Positions 35,160-45,109 of a stretch of DNA of 64,000 nt are shown piece after piece. Made by a program: the position numbers and the translations under genes. The notes under the pieces are model-generated. The model was not told where the DNA came from, did not search any database, and saw only the letters and a list, made by a program, of their open reading frames with translations. Source of the DNA: Shouchella clausii (GTDB taxonomy: Bacteria > Bacillota > Bacilli > Bacillales > Bacillaceae_D). Numbering within the stretch: position 1 is the first letter of the stretch; the number at the start of each line of letters is the position of its first letter. Location: the NCBI RefSeq assembly GCF_002250115.1, contig NZ_CP019985.1, positions 2,852,001 through 2,916,000 on the forward strand. The letters run 5' to 3'.

Positions 35160-35373
35160 CGAAGAAAGGCCGAAGTATGGGCGTGCGCTGATCGAAGAGA
35201 GCCGGTGGTTGGTGCGAACCGGTACACGTACGTTAGCCAGAATTACAGCCTGGAGCTATTCTTTGTTTCGGCAAAGAACGGAAAAGCCGTTATCGAATGA
35301 GTGGGAGGCATGCATGCCTTCAACAAGGGTGGTACCGCGACAAGTTCGTCCCTTATAGGGAGGGGCTTTTTTT
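35160..35373 (+). promoter_or_regulatory. T-box riboswitch leader of tyrS
   Basis: T-box motif AAGGGTGGTACCGCG at 35325-35339. The Stem I block GAGAGCCGGTGGTTGGTG lies at 35198-35215 and the likely specifier TAC (Tyr) at 35244-35246. The terminator is AAGTTCGTCCCT / AGGGAGGGGCTT (35342-35353, 35357-35368) with TTTTTTT. Uncharged tRNA-Tyr would stabilise the antiterminator. Confidence 0.95.
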
Positions 35374-35399
35374 GCGTTGAATTGAAGGAGGAACCATAG

Positions 35400-36644
35400 A
35401 TGGATGAAAAACAACCGTTAACCCCTGAGCAACAAAAGCTCGTTGATGAGCAAGTGGAAGCGCTCATGCGTGGCGTTGTAGAAGTCGTCCCGAAAGAGGC
35501 ATTTCGGGAAAAAATTGAGAAAAGCGTTCGAACAGGAAAGCCGTTAAACATTAAGCTTGGCATGGACCCGTCAGCACCTGATGTCCATATCGGCCATACA
35601 GTTGTACTACAAAAACTGCGCCAATTTCAAGAGTATGGCCACCATATTCAACTGCTGATCGGTGACTTTACTGGAAAAATCGGCGATCCGACTGGAAAGT
35701 CCGAGACAAGGAAAGTGTTGACTGATGAACAAGTCAAGCAGAACGCACAAACATACGTAGAACAATACGGAAAAATTTTGGACATTGAAAAAACAGAAAT
35801 TCTTTACAATTCTCAATGGCTAAGCGAGCTGAAGTTTGATGATGTTTTAAAGCTTGCTGGTCAGATGACAGTGGCCCGTATGCTCGAACGGGAAGACTTT
35901 AGCAAACGCTATAAAACCGGGCAACCGATTTCGGTACATGAATTCTTTTACCCGCTTATGCAAGGTTACGATTCTGTCGCAATGGAAACCGACATCGAAG
36001 TAGGGGGGACGGACCAAACGTTTAATTTGTTAATGGGACGCCAACTCCAAGAAGCGTACGGAAAAGAAAAGCAAGTGATGCTGACGCTGCCGTTAATTGA
36101 AGGGCTCGATGGCGTTCGCAAAATGTCAAAGTCGCTTAATAACTACATTGGCATTGACGAAGCACCAAATGAGATTTTCGGAAAGGCGATGTCGATACCT
36201 GATGAATTGATGGTAAAATACTACAAATTGGCGACTGATGTCCCGATGGATGAAGTAGAAGCTTTAGAAAAAGGGCTGTCAGACGGCAGTGTCCACCCTC
36301 GCGATGCAAAAATGCGACTTGGGCATAAATTTGTAGAAATGTACCACGGCAAGGAAGCGGCTGATGAGGCAGAGCAATATTTTAAAACGGTTTTCCAAAA
36401 AAGGGCGGTGCCAGAAGACATTCCGGTCTTTTCCTGGGAAGGCGACAAAGAAGTGCCGTTAATTGATTTGCTTGTTACGTTGAACATGCAGTCTTCAAAA
36501 GGTGAAGCACGCCGGATGATTCAAGGTGGCGGCGTAAAAATTAACGAACAGAAAATCACCGATATTCATACGGTCGTATCAGTTGAAGACGACATGATCG
36601 TTCAAGTCGGAAAGCGCAAGTTTGCCAAGCTAAGCTTAAAATAA
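35400..36644 (+). CDS. tyrS: Tyrosyl-tRNA synthetase
   Basis: 414-aa class I synthetase. HIGH motif DVHIGHT near residue 62, Tyr-binding [19 protein letters not shown] in RKMSKSLNN near 240, and a C-terminal S4 RNA-binding domain (from about residue 350). ATG at 35400 behind GGAGGAACC. Controlled by the T-box leader just upstream. Convergent with rpsD. Confidence 0.96.
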   Translation: MDEKQPLTPEQQKLVDEQVEALMRGVVEVVPKEAFREKIEKSVRTGKPLNIKLGMDPSAPDVHIGHTVVLQKLRQFQEYGHHIQLLIGDFTGKIGDPTGKSETRKVLTDEQVKQNAQTYVEQYGKILDIEKTEILYNSQWLSELKFDDVLKLAGQMTVARMLEREDFSKRYKTGQPISVHEFFYPLMQGYDSVAMETDIEVGGTDQTFNLLMGRQLQEAYGKEKQVMLTLPLIEGLDGVRKMSKSLNNYIGIDEAPNEIFGKAMSIPDELMVKYYKLATDVPMDEVEALEKGLSDGSVHPRDAKMRLGHKFVEMYHGKEAADEAEQYFKTVFQKRAVPEDIPVFSWEGDKEVPLIDLLVTLNMQSSKGEARRMIQGGGVKINEQKITDIHTVVSVEDDMIVQVGKRKFAKLSLK

Positions 36645-36650
36645 GGAATA

Positions 36651-36682
36651 AAAAAAACCAGCCATTTCAGGCTGGTTTTTTT
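36651..36682. terminator. Bidirectional terminator between tyrS and rpsD
   Basis: AAAAAAACCAGCC / GGCTGGTTTTTTT between convergent genes. Confidence 0.9.
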
Positions 36683-36686
36683 ACTC

Positions 36687-37289
36687 TTAACGAGAATACC
36701 ACTCAACGATAAGCGCTTCAGTAATTTCTGCTGGAAGCTCAGAACGCTCTGGGTAACGTGTGTACGTACCTTCAAGCTTTTCTTCGTCAAATGATACGTA
36801 TCCTGGCGTGAAATCATTTACGTCAAGTGCTTCTTTAACAACAGTCAAATTCCGTGAACGCTCACGAAGGCCAATTGTTTGCCCTGGCTTTACGCGATAA
36901 GATGGGATGTCAACGCGAGAACCGTCAACAAGCACGTGGCCATGGTTTACTAGTTGGCGCGCAGCACGGCGTGTACGGGCAAGACCCATACGGTAGACAA
37001 GGTTGTCAAGGCGTGACTCAAGCAAAATCATGAAGTTTTCGCCGTGGATGCCGCTCATTTTGCCAGCATCGTTGAACGTGCGCAAGAATTGGCGCTCGTT
37101 TACGCCATACATATGGCGAAGTTTTTGCTTTTCATGAAGTTGAAGTGCGTATTCTGAAAGCTTTTTACGTTGGTTTGGACCGTGTTGGCCTGGAGCGTAA
37201 GGACGCTTCGCAAGCTCTTTCCCTGTTCCGCTTAGAGAAACGCCAAGGCGGCGGGATAGTTTCCAAGATGGACCTGTATAACGAGACAT
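36687..37289 (-). CDS. rpsD: 30S ribosomal protein S4
   Basis: 200-aa ribosomal primary binding protein of the 30S subunit. Begins [10 protein letters not shown], with the S4 domain near residues 92-155 ([20 protein letters not shown]). Full length, no zinc-binding Cys cluster at the N-terminus (C-minus form). ATG behind GGAGGAGACAC. Monocistronic with a long leader suggesting S4 autoregulation. Confidence 0.97.
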   Translation of the reverse strand: MSRYTGPSWKLSRRLGVSLSGTGKELAKRPYAPGQHGPNQRKKLSEYALQLHEKQKLRHMYGVNERQFLRTFNDAGKMSGIHGENFMILLESRLDNLVYRMGLARTRRAARQLVNHGHVLVDGSRVDIPSYRVKPGQTIGLRERSRNLTVVKEALDVNDFTPGYVSFDEEKLEGTYTRYPERSELPAEITEALIVEWYSR

Positions 37290-37476
37290 TGTGTCTCCTC
37301 CTTGTTATTTTGGTGTTGCAAAATAACAACCTAAATGACAATCTCTAAACTCCAGCCAGTCCATTTTCATGCACCTTCGCTTCGACAGCTAGAAGTTACG
37401 CGATGCACCTCAATCATTGCAGCCGCTTGAGGAATGGATTGGTCAAAAGTTCGTTTGTCTTGGCTGTCACTCACAC
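37290..37476 (-). promoter_or_regulatory. Long rpsD leader (candidate S4 autoregulatory RNA)
   Basis: The predicted transcript starts near 37476 and gives about 187 bases of leader before the rpsD ATG. B. subtilis rpsD has a similar leader that binds S4 and represses translation. Several short complementary segments are visible, but I did not derive the full fold. Confidence 0.5.
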
Positions 37477-37482
37477 CGATCT

Positions 37483-37511
37483 ATCATAGCGGAAAAGCGC
37501 CTACTTGTCAA
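37483..37511 (-). promoter_or_regulatory. Near-consensus sigma-A promoter of rpsD
   Basis: On the minus strand TTGACA (37506-37511), 17-bp spacer, TATGAT (37483-37488). The -35 box lies within the last codons of ytsP. Confidence 0.85.
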
Positions 37512-37995
37512 TGTTTAATAAAAAAGGTTCCACTCGCTTCAGTAAGCGTTCGAGCGCCTCCGCTTCTTTTTCGTGGAAACGGCCTTTGCTCGGGCTGTCG
37601 ATATCAAGGACTGCTATCACGTTATGTTCGTGGCGGATCGGAATAACGAGTTCGGCGTTTGAAGCGGCGTCGCAGGCGATATGCCCAGGGAATGCATGAA
37701 CATCATCAATGCGCATCGTTTTGTTTTCGGCCACAGCGGTTCCGCAGACACCTTTGCCAATCGCAATCCGTGTACAGGCAGGCAGTCCTTGGAATGGGCC
37801 GAGCACAAGTTCGTTTTCTTTAAGAAAATAAAAGCCGACCCAGTTAATGTCATCTAAAAACTGGCCCAACAATGCACATAAATTGGCGTAATTTGCTAGC
37901 GCATCCGGCTCATCTTCAAGTAAGGCAACGGCTTGCTGTTCCAAAAGGCGATAGGCTGCTTCTTGGTCAGTAGGATAATCAAGTTTGCTAAACAT
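37501..37995 (-). CDS. ytsP: Free methionine-(R)-sulfoxide reductase (GAF domain), YtsP
   Basis: 164-aa single-GAF enzyme reducing free Met-R-sulfoxide. The three catalytic/resolving cysteines are present at 74, 84 and 108 (PACTRIAIGKGVCGT and HIACDA), with the same spacing as E. coli MsrC. ATG at 37993-37995 behind GGAAGGAG. The ytrP gene that lies beside it in B. subtilis is absent. Confidence 0.92.
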   Translation of the reverse strand: MFSKLDYPTDQEAAYRLLEQQAVALLEDEPDALANYANLCALLGQFLDDINWVGFYFLKENELVLGPFQGLPACTRIAIGKGVCGTAVAENKTMRIDDVHAFPGHIACDAASNAELVIPIRHEHNVIAVLDIDSPSKGRFHEKEAEALERLLKRVEPFLLNIDK

Positions 37996-38287
37996 CGAGT
38001 CATGCTCCTTCCATTTGTCAAAAACCGCAGCGATTCAACAAAAGCATGCGGGATTTGTCAAAAAGTTTTTGCGTAAAAGCCGCTTAATCAGACAGGAAGC
38101 GGGTAATAAAAAAACGAATACTGTATATAAGATAACACGATTTGCAGCGGCTTGCTTTAACATATTTCAGAAAGAAGTCTCCCCTTCAAGCGTGTGAAGG
38201 GCGTAGCTGGGCAGTAAGGGGGATGACTCTCGGTCGAGCGATAGCCGAAAAGCTTGTCATATGGTATAGCGGAACGAAAAGAGATGT

Positions 38288-38892
38288 ATGCGTTACGGAA
38301 AAGAAATTAAAGACAGAGAAATTCAAAACGTTGTAGGATTAGACTTTGCGATGGAGGGGCTGTTTGTTGATAGCGAAGGGAAGAAAGCCAATTACCCACG
38401 TTTTTATCGTCAAATGCTGGATCGATTAGCAAAAGAACAACCAAACTATCCCGTAAGAAAAAAGGTTCTTCTAATTGGCACAAACAACGGATTCGAGTAG
38501 CCAACATTCATGAAAAAGTCGTTAATCAACGAAAGAACTTTCTTTACCATCAATCAAAGGAATTAGCAGCTAACTATGATGCGATTGTGATTGAAGATTT
38601 AGATATGAAAGGGATGTCACAAGCATTGAAGTTTGGTAAAAGTGTCGCTGATAACGAGTGGGGAATGTTCACTTCTTTCTTACAGTACAAACTAAACGAA
38701 CAAGGGAAACGACTGATCAAAATCGATAAATGGTTTCCATCCACCAAGACGTGTTCGCAATGTGGTTCCATACAAGAAATGGCATTATCCGCACGTACGT
38801 ATCAATGTGTTTGTGGACGAAGCCTTGATCGAGATTACAATTCAGCAATCAATATCAAAAAAGAAGGAATTCGTTTAATAGCCACTGCCTAA
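38288..38892 (+). pseudogene. tnpB relic (RNA-guided nuclease family), truncated and frameshifted
   Basis: Only the C-terminal half of TnpB remains. RuvC motifs are recognisable: Asp in VVGLDFAM, Glu in IVIEDLDM, a zinc ribbon CSQCG/CVCG and the last Asp in LDRDYNSAIN. The N-terminal half is missing. A one-base deletion at about 38441-38442 (CAACC for an expected CAACGC-type Gln-Arg) breaks the frame. The downstream half is otherwise open to the TAA at 38892. Confidence 0.88.
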
Positions 38893-39018
38893 TGAATCGA
38901 TAAACTCTTGGAACAAGAGGGTTAGCTTGGTCCATTTTGTCAGCTACCAAAAGGGGCGATTACCCAAGAAGCCCCCACTTCAAGCGACCTGCAAGGGTGA
39001 TAAGTGGTGGGTATTTCA
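38890..39018 (+). ncRNA. Possible omegaRNA scaffold at the right end of the element
   Basis: In the tnpB families the omegaRNA spans the tnpB 3' end and the right end, with the guide taken from flanking DNA. This right end looks intact: two hairpins, and a CCCACTT...AAGTGGTGGG terminal structure. The bases just beyond it, which would be the guide, are the refZ ribosome-site region. Expression is unknown. Confidence 0.4.
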
Positions 39019-39040
39019 CAACCAACTTGGAGGGATACGA

Positions 39041-39676
39041 ATGAGCGAACAGACGAAAACGACGATTAAAGATGCGGCTATTTCCTTGTTCTACGCAAAA
39101 GGCTTCCACGGTACATCCGTTCGCGACATTGCCAGAAAAGCTGGTGTGAATCCCGCGCTGATTTCGTATTATTTTGGCGGAAAGCAGGCTTTGTTTGAAT
39201 CGTTATTAATCGATTTTTTTGAAGGGTATGTAAAAACGATGGAAACAGCCGCACGGGAACCAAACGGCGATCCCATCGGTTCTTTAGTAGAGCTGTTTAA
39301 AAAAGTGCTGCTTTACCAGCAATCGTGTCATTGGCTAGCGCGCATGGCACACCGAGAAATGACGCTAGACTCGACCCTTGTACGGGAAGTGATGAGCACG
39401 TATTTGCGGAAAGAGCAACATTTGCTCGAACAAGCAGTCGCCCGGTGCTTACGCAGGCAAGGGGAGCCATTAGCTGCCGATTTAATCGTTGTCCAACTCC
39501 GCAATATGATGACATTGCCTTTTTCTTCACCACAATACTTGCGGGAACTGTTTTTGCTTACTCCGGCAGATGAGCAGTTTATCGAGCGGTATGGACGGCA
39601 TGCCGATGAGTGGATTCGCTCTTTGCTTAGCTCATTGGAGCAGAGGAAGACAATGGTAGTCCGCTTGACATCGTAA
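39041..39676 (+). CDS. refZ: TetR-family regulator of FtsZ, RefZ (YttP)
   Basis: 211-aa TetR-type protein; helix-turn-helix at residues 10-55 (GFHGTSVRDIARKAGVNPAL). RefZ binds sites near the origin and influences FtsZ placement during sporulation. Assigned by fold and by position between ytsP and hisJ. ATG at 39041 behind TTGGAGGGATACG. The ribosome site is only about 10 bases past the decayed IS end, so the native promoter may have been displaced. Confidence 0.85.
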   Translation: MSEQTKTTIKDAAISLFYAKGFHGTSVRDIARKAGVNPALISYYFGGKQALFESLLIDFFEGYVKTMETAAREPNGDPIGSLVELFKKVLLYQQSCHWLARMAHREMTLDSTLVREVMSTYLRKEQHLLEQAVARCLRRQGEPLAADLIVVQLRNMMTLPFSSPQYLRELFLLTPADEQFIERYGRHADEWIRSLLSSLEQRKTMVVRLTS

Positions 39677-39680
39677 AGGC

Positions 39681-40457
39681 TTAAAACATGCGGAGACCTG
39701 CGGCAGAATGGGCGTCTGAACCATAAACAAGGGGGATGCCCATCGTTTTTGCTTGCAGTGCAATTTCTTTTGGTGGATAGGACTCGCCGCAATAACGCTT
39801 GGTTAGACCCGCATAGTTATAATCAAGCTGAAGCCCATTTTCATGGATCGCGGCAAGGATGGCGTCAATTTCTTGTTCAAACGATTGCTCAGCGTGATAG
39901 AGCTTTTGAAATTTTTTGCATAGCGTTATATGGCCGATCCGCTTTGGTTTATAGTAGCCTAGATCGGCACAAATAGAAGCTAAAACCGTGTCGTAATAAA
40001 GGGCATACAAGGCATTCGTGCTGCCAAGATCCGCTGCGATTGCCGCAAATTCTTCTGGGCTGTAATCGATGCAGCGGTAATGGCCGCCTACTTTCAAAAA
40101 GTGGACAGATAGAATGCTGTCATCAAGGAAAGGGCCAACCTCGTTTAACAGCGCTTTTGTTTCTTCTTCGTAGCCGGATATATAATCAACCTCTAAACCA
40201 ATGAGGACGTCCAGTGCGTGGGCGTACTCTTTTTTTATTGCACGCGTTGCCTGCAAATAGGCATTTAGGTCTGAAGCTGCCATGGCGCTGTCTTGGTTCG
40301 GGGTAGGGTCGCTAAAACCGGCGGGAAGAGGGGCGTGTTCTGCAAATGTAATCGTCTTTAGTCCAATTGAAATCGCTTGTTCACAATAAGATGCCAGCGT
40401 ATCCGCTGAACCATGGGGACAAAAGGGTGTGTGGATATGCCCGTCGCGGATAATCAT
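39681..40457 (-). CDS. hisJ: Histidinol-phosphatase (PHP family)
   Basis: 258-aa metal-dependent phosphatase of the PHP family, removing phosphate from histidinol phosphate in histidine synthesis. Metal motifs DGHIHTPFCPHG at the N-terminus, FAEHAPLP near residue 40, and GSDAHSA near the C-terminus. ATG 40455-40457 behind AAAGGAG. Only 4 bases separate its stop from the convergent refZ stop. Confidence 0.92.
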   Translation of the reverse strand: MIIRDGHIHTPFCPHGSADTLASYCEQAISIGLKTITFAEHAPLPAGFSDPTPNQDSAMAASDLNAYLQATRAIKKEYAHALDVLIGLEVDYISGYEEETKALLNEVGPFLDDSILSVHFLKVGGHYRCIDYSPEEFAAIAADLGSTNALYALYYDTVLASICADLGYYKPKRIGHITLCKKFQKLYHAEQSFEQEIDAILAAIHENGLQLDYNYAGLTKRYCGESYPPKEIALQAKTMGIPLVYGSDAHSAAGLRMF

Positions 40458-40674
40458 GGAAACAGCTCCTTTATAAATAAGATTGTGTTTGAAGATATTT
40501 GTCGAACGGCAGTGTCGGGAATCTGCACACAAATTGTCGCATTCATGGTATTATATTACGTATCAGAATAGGGATAAAGCAATGTTTTTATAACTAAACG
40601 GCAACATTTACGATTAGCTTGGATAAACCGATTAAAAACAGGTAAAAGAAAAGCGCAGTAGAGGGGAGTTCCAT

Positions 40675-42372
40675 GTGGATATTTTTGTAACAGTCATCAT
40701 CATATTGCTCGTCCTTTTTACGGCAGGGACGGCAGCTGGGATTTTTCTCAGACGGCATATACATAAAGCAGTGGACGAGCTCGATGCCAGGAAAATCAAC
40801 TTATTGAATCGTGACATTCCAGATGAAATTGCCAAAGTAAAAAAGCTCCGCATGTCAGGTGAAACGGAACAGAAATTTGAAATGTGGCGCAAAGACTGGG
40901 ATGAGATTGTCGAATCGATTTTACCTAGCATTGAGAACCAATTAATTGAAATCGAAGAATGGGCCGCAAAATACCGATTTAAAAAAGCAAAAGATGCGAT
41001 TGGCTGGGTAGGCAATCGAATTACGACGGTCGAACAGCAGTTGGATACGATGGTGGAAGAAATCGATCACTTGGTTTCCGCTGAAGCGAAAAACCGCCAA
41101 GAAATTAGCGAAGTCCGTGGCAAATATCAAGAGCTGTCAAATGAGCTGTTAACAAAACGGGGATCCTTTGGCGAGGCCGTTAGAGCCCTTGATGAAGCAA
41201 TGGCCGATATAAAACAGACGCTTGCATCTTATGATGAAGCGACTGAAAATGGCAGCTATCTACAGGCGCGAAAACAGCTTTTAATGATGAAGGATCGTTT
41301 GCATGACTTAAGGGCAAAAATGGATGAGCTCCCGCAGTTGCTCATCCAAGTTAAATCAACCGTTCCAGCTGATGTACGCAACTTGGAGATGGGCATCGCC
41401 CAAATGGAGGAAAGCGGCTTCCATTTAAAAACATTCGCCTTTGACGGGCGCCTCACACAATTTAAAAAAGACATTGAAAAGGCGTACGAACAGCTTCTCA
41501 GCCTTCACGTCAAAGAAGCAAGCGAATTGTTGCAAACGATCAACGACGAGAAGGAGCAAATGTACGAAACGCTTGAAGCAGAAGTGGCAATTAAAAATAA
41601 GCTAATGGAGAAAATTCCAACACTAAAGGAACAAGTGCAGGCAGCAACAGAACAATTGCAAACGTTACTGCGTGAAACGACTCATGTACAAAAAAGCTAT
41701 TTAATTGCTGAAGAAGAAACCCATTTGCAAAATGCTTTGCAAAAAGACCTCGCCAACTTGCGGAACCAATTGCATGTCATTGTCGATGTAACCGAAAACC
41801 AAAAACAAACGTACTCTTCCATTTACGAAATGGCTGAGAAGTGGTCAAATGAGATGGACACATTCAAAGCCAATATTGATAACAGCATAGAACGGCTCCG
41901 TCGCCTCCGAAAAGACGAGTTAAAAGCACAAGAAACCGTCTCACGGCTTCGTAGTGTCATGTACGAAACGAAACGGACGTTGAAAAAAAGCAACTTGCCA
42001 GGGGTGCCAGTAAAGCAGCTGGAAGCATTGGACTTTGCCGAAACGAAAGTAAAGCAAGCTTCCGATGCGCTAAATGAAATCCCCCTTGAAATGGAACGAG
42101 TCGAGCAATTGGTGCACGAGGCGATTGAGCAAGTTGAAAAAGGTTCAGACGCAATAGAAGAAATGGTTGAAAAAGCTAGGCTTGCCGAACTGGCTATCCA
42201 GTTTAGCAACCGATATCGTAACCGTGGCGAAGAAGTGCGCCAAGCACTTGACCAAGCAGAAGATGCGTTTCGCAGTTTTCATTATGAGGAAGCACTTGAG
42301 CGCGTCCAACATGCTGTTGAGCCATACGAACCAAACTTGTTGGAAAAAGTCGAAAGGCATATAAGTACATAG
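40675..42372 (+). CDS. ezrA: Septation ring formation regulator EzrA
   Basis: 565-aa spectrin-like negative regulator of FtsZ rings. N-terminal membrane anchor (residues 2-24, IFVTVIIILLVLFTAG), then long coiled-coil repeats rich in Glu, Lys and Gln to the C-terminus. Length matches B. subtilis EzrA (562). GTG start at 40675 behind GAGGGGAG. Next to hisJ as in B. subtilis. Confidence 0.95.
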   Translation: MDIFVTVIIILLVLFTAGTAAGIFLRRHIHKAVDELDARKINLLNRDIPDEIAKVKKLRMSGETEQKFEMWRKDWDEIVESILPSIENQLIEIEEWAAKYRFKKAKDAIGWVGNRITTVEQQLDTMVEEIDHLVSAEAKNRQEISEVRGKYQELSNELLTKRGSFGEAVRALDEAMADIKQTLASYDEATENGSYLQARKQLLMMKDRLHDLRAKMDELPQLLIQVKSTVPADVRNLEMGIAQMEESGFHLKTFAFDGRLTQFKKDIEKAYEQLLSLHVKEASELLQTINDEKEQMYETLEAEVAIKNKLMEKIPTLKEQVQAATEQLQTLLRETTHVQKSYLIAEEETHLQNALQKDLANLRNQLHVIVDVTENQKQTYSSIYEMAEKWSNEMDTFKANIDNSIERLRRLRKDELKAQETVSRLRSVMYETKRTLKKSNLPGVPVKQLEALDFAETKVKQASDALNEIPLEMERVEQLVHEAIEQVEKGSDAIEEMVEKARLAELAIQFSNRYRNRGEEVRQALDQAEDAFRSFHYEEALERVQHAVEPYEPNLLEKVERHIST

Positions 42373-42514
42373 CGCCCTTTTCTTGCAAGGCGAACGCCCA
42401 ATATGAACCATTTATCCAGATGTTACCGGAAAAGAGATGGAGAACGTCGATTCAAGAGCATCGTTTCGGGACGCATAATTATGACGATGACCACGACAAC
42501 CGACGCCGTATGCG

Positions 42515-42546
42515 AACGCAGTTTCAATTGTGAAACTGCGTTTTTG
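42515..42546 (+). terminator. Terminator of ezrA
   Basis: Perfect 12-bp stem AACGCAGTTTCA / TGAAACTGCGTT with ATTG loop, followed by TTTTG. No gene is supported in the rest of the 42373-42640 gap. Confidence 0.85.
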
Positions 42547-42640
42547 AGTTTGCGCTGCAGATTGTTGAAAGATATGCTTGCAATAGCGAACGAGGCTTGC
42601 TAAGTTAAAAGCCTGGAAGAGAGGAAAGGAGTTACACTTG

Positions 42641-43780
42641 ATGATTTATTTGGACAATAGCGCAACCACTCGGCCCCATCCCGACGTGCTTGCTTTATAT
42701 ACGAAGATGGCTGCAGATTATTTTGGCAATGCTTCGTCGCTGCATACACTTGGCATGGAAGCGGAGCAAGTACTTGATCATGCCCGTAAACGTTTTGCCG
42801 CTTATCTTAACTGCATGCCGAATCAGCTTATTTTTACCTCAGGGGGGACAGAAGCAAATGCGGTGGCCATTCAAGGAACAGCGAAAAAGCATGCGAACGG
42901 CCACCTAATTACAACCACTGTCGAACACGCATCTATTTATGAGAATGCTCGCGCTCTCGAAGCGCAAGGGTTTGAAGTAACATATGTGCAAGCGGATGAG
43001 GATGGACGTGTTACTAGCAAAGCGATTGAATCTGCCATTCGTCCAAATACCGTTTTGGTTACGCTTGGGCATGTCCAAGGCGAACTAGGGACTGTACAAC
43101 CAATCGCTGAAATAGGCGCTTTGCTTCAACGCTACCCACAAATCAAATTTCATGTCGATGCCGTGCAAAGTTTGGCAAAAGTGCCGTTTTCACTAAAAGA
43201 AGCAAACATTGATATGCTGTCTTTGTCTGCACATAAAATCCACGGCTTGAAAGGGACAGGGCTATTATTTGTCAACAATCCTGCTACTCTGGAAAGCCTT
43301 CTCTACGGAGGCGGACAAGAACAACGATTGCGTCCTGGCACAGAAAATACAGCAGGTATCGCTGCATTTGCCAAGGCGCTCGGGTTAATGGAAAGCCAGG
43401 AACAAAAACAGCAACAACGGCTGCTTGCATTAAATGACATGTTGCGCGCCAAGCTGGAACCAATAGAGGGGTTAATCGTTAACACGCCTACATCAGGCTA
43501 TGCACCTCATATATTGAATGTATCGATTCCAGGCATTAAAGCCGAAGTGCTTGTGCAGGCGCTCGGTCAACGCCAAATTTACGTTTCGACACAGTCCGCC
43601 TGCTCGACGAAAACGGGCAAGCCGAGCCGTGTCCTTTTAGGGGCAATGAAGCCGAGAACAGTGGCTGAGAGCGCCATTCGCATTAGCTTCTCGTTTGCGA
43701 CGACATCCGAAGAAGTGGAAGCGTGTGGCGAAGCCTTAAAACAGATCATTCCAGAGCTTCAGGAGGTTGTAGGAAAATGA
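42641..43780 (+). CDS. nifZ: Cysteine desulfurase NifZ (IscS-like)
   Basis: 379-aa PLP enzyme supplying sulfur from cysteine. PLP lysine K199 in SAHKIHG, active-site Cys321 in [11 protein letters not shown]. Start ATG 42641 behind AAAGGAG (TTG at 42638 is an alternative). Its stop overlaps the thiI start (ATGA), pairing it with ThiI for 4-thiouridine in tRNA, as in B. subtilis. Confidence 0.93.
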   Translation: MIYLDNSATTRPHPDVLALYTKMAADYFGNASSLHTLGMEAEQVLDHARKRFAAYLNCMPNQLIFTSGGTEANAVAIQGTAKKHANGHLITTTVEHASIYENARALEAQGFEVTYVQADEDGRVTSKAIESAIRPNTVLVTLGHVQGELGTVQPIAEIGALLQRYPQIKFHVDAVQSLAKVPFSLKEANIDMLSLSAHKIHGLKGTGLLFVNNPATLESLLYGGGQEQRLRPGTENTAGIAAFAKALGLMESQEQKQQQRLLALNDMLRAKLEPIEGLIVNTPTSGYAPHILNVSIPGIKAEVLVQALGQRQIYVSTQSACSTKTGKPSRVLLGAMKPRTVAESAIRISFSFATTSEEVEACGEALKQIIPELQEVVGK

Positions 43781-44979
43781 AAATGGACCATATTCTTGTT
43801 CGTTATGGCGAGTTGGCCTTAAAAGGAAAAAACAGAGGCCATTTTGAAAAACTGCTGCTCGCCAATATTCGCCATGTATTAAAACCTTTTCCAAAGGTAC
43901 AAGCGAAGCGGACGTTTGGGCGGATTGTCGTCGAACTAAACGGCACCGACCATGAGCCAGTTGCTGCAGCACTAGCCAATGTATTTGGCATTCAATCATA
44001 CAGCCTTGCCTTAAGAGTGGAGAATGAGTTAGAAGCCATGCAAAAAGGGGCACTCTTTATGCTTACCGAGCATCCAGATGCTAAAACGTTTAAAGTCTCT
44101 GCTAGGCGGGCATACAAGCTTTTTCCGATCGATTCCCAGTCCCTTAACCACAAAATAGGCTCATACGTGCTAAAGGCATTCACTGGCGAGTTAGCCGTTG
44201 ATGTCCATCATCCCGATGTCAACGTTGTAGTCGACGTGCGTGAGTCAGGAACGTATATAACGGCTGGTGTGTATGCAGGAGCAAAAGGGTTGCCGGTAGG
44301 AAGCAGTGGAAAAGTTCTTCATTTGCTGTCAGGCGGAATCGATTCTCCTGTTGCCGCCCATATGCTAATGGGCAGAGGAGCAGAAGTAGAAATGCTTCAT
44401 TTCCACAGTCCTCCCTATACAAATGAACGGGCCAAACAAAAAGTGATTGATTTGACAAGAGAGTTGACAAAATTTGGTCGTACGATCACGATTCATTTTG
44501 TCCCTTTCACTGATATTCAAACGCATATCCACAAAGAAGTGCCGTCAAGCTATGAGATGACAATTATGAGACGGATGATGTTGCGGATTGCCGATCGGAT
44601 CGCCAGGGAACGAGGCATCTTAGCGATTTCAAATGGTGAAAGTTTAGGCCAAGTCGCCTCGCAAACACTTGCCAGCATGAATACGATTAATGAGATGACC
44701 AATTTACCTGTATTGCGTCCGCTTTTAGCAATGGATAAAGAGACGACAATCGCTTATGCAAAACGGATTGGCACATATGAAACATCGATTCTCCCTTACG
44801 AAGACTGCTGTACGATCTTTTTGCCGACAGATTCTAAAACGAAGCCAAAACGGGATCGTTCTGCCCAGTTTGAACAATACGTGCAAGTGGAGGAAAAATG
44901 CAGAGAAGCGATTGCAGGAATTGAATCCCTTGAAGTAACAGGCGCGCAATCATCGCCAACATTGGACCAGTTATTTTAA
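43777..44979 (+). CDS. thiI: tRNA 4-thiouridine synthase ThiI
   Basis: 400-aa enzyme making s4U8 in tRNA. N-terminal ferredoxin-like and THUMP domains (residues 1-165), then the PP-loop domain with [13 protein letters not shown] near residue 185 and the conserved EDCCTIF near 345. No rhodanese domain, as in the B. subtilis form, so sulfur comes directly from the NifZ partner. ATG overlaps the nifZ stop; SD CAGGAGG within nifZ. Confidence 0.95.
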   Translation: MKMDHILVRYGELALKGKNRGHFEKLLLANIRHVLKPFPKVQAKRTFGRIVVELNGTDHEPVAAALANVFGIQSYSLALRVENELEAMQKGALFMLTEHPDAKTFKVSARRAYKLFPIDSQSLNHKIGSYVLKAFTGELAVDVHHPDVNVVVDVRESGTYITAGVYAGAKGLPVGSSGKVLHLLSGGIDSPVAAHMLMGRGAEVEMLHFHSPPYTNERAKQKVIDLTRELTKFGRTITIHFVPFTDIQTHIHKEVPSSYEMTIMRRMMLRIADRIARERGILAISNGESLGQVASQTLASMNTINEMTNLPVLRPLLAMDKETTIAYAKRIGTYETSILPYEDCCTIFLPTDSKTKPKRDRSAQFEQYVQVEEKCREAIAGIESLEVTGAQSSPTLDQLF

Positions 44980-44992
44980 GGTAAAGGACATG

Positions 44993-45025
44993 TAAACCCC
45001 TACTTCTTGCGAAATGTAAGTAGGG
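44993..45025 (+). other. Hairpin after thiI
   Basis: CCCCTACTT / AAGTAGGGG stem without a clear T tract, between thiI and the SASP gene. Confidence 0.5.
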
Positions 45026-45029
45026 GAAG

Positions 45030-45059
45030 TTCATATATTTACCAGTTATCAAGCATGTA
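45030..45059 (+). promoter_or_regulatory. Candidate sigma-G promoter of the SASP gene
   Basis: TTCATA (45030-45035), 18-bp spacer, CATGTA (45054-45059), similar to sigma-G -35 (TGMATA) and -10 (CATACTA) elements, 50 bp upstream of the start. alpha/beta SASP genes are sigma-G genes. Confidence 0.5.
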
Positions 45060-45109
45060 TGTTCTTTCCTCTTTCGAGCAATCTAGAAGTACCGGAGGAG
45101 GTGAGACAT

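Larger units (their letters stand above)
38182..39018 (+). mobile_element. Decayed IS200/IS605-type (tnpB-only) element
   Basis: The left part has a hairpin CCCTTCA / TGAAGGG (38182-38201). The middle carries a truncated, frameshifted tnpB. The right end has a CTCTTG-GAA-CAAGAG hairpin (38904-38918) and the CCCACTTCAAGCG...AAGTGGTGGG structure ending about GTATTTCAC (near 39018). No tnpA is present. The exact left border is uncertain. It sits between ytsP and refZ. Confidence 0.75.

Noticed and set aside
38927-39040. N-terminal extension of refZ into the IS right end
   Set aside because: The extension is IS sequence; the ATG at 39041 has a proper ribosome site and fits TetR family starts.
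39328-39792. 154-codon minus-strand frame
   Set aside because: Opposite refZ; Ser/Arg/Cys-rich with no start signal, and refZ and hisJ account for the region.
42403-42603. 66-codon plus-strand frame between ezrA and nifZ
   Set aside because: It reads through the ezrA terminator hairpin and has no ribosome site or recognisable features.
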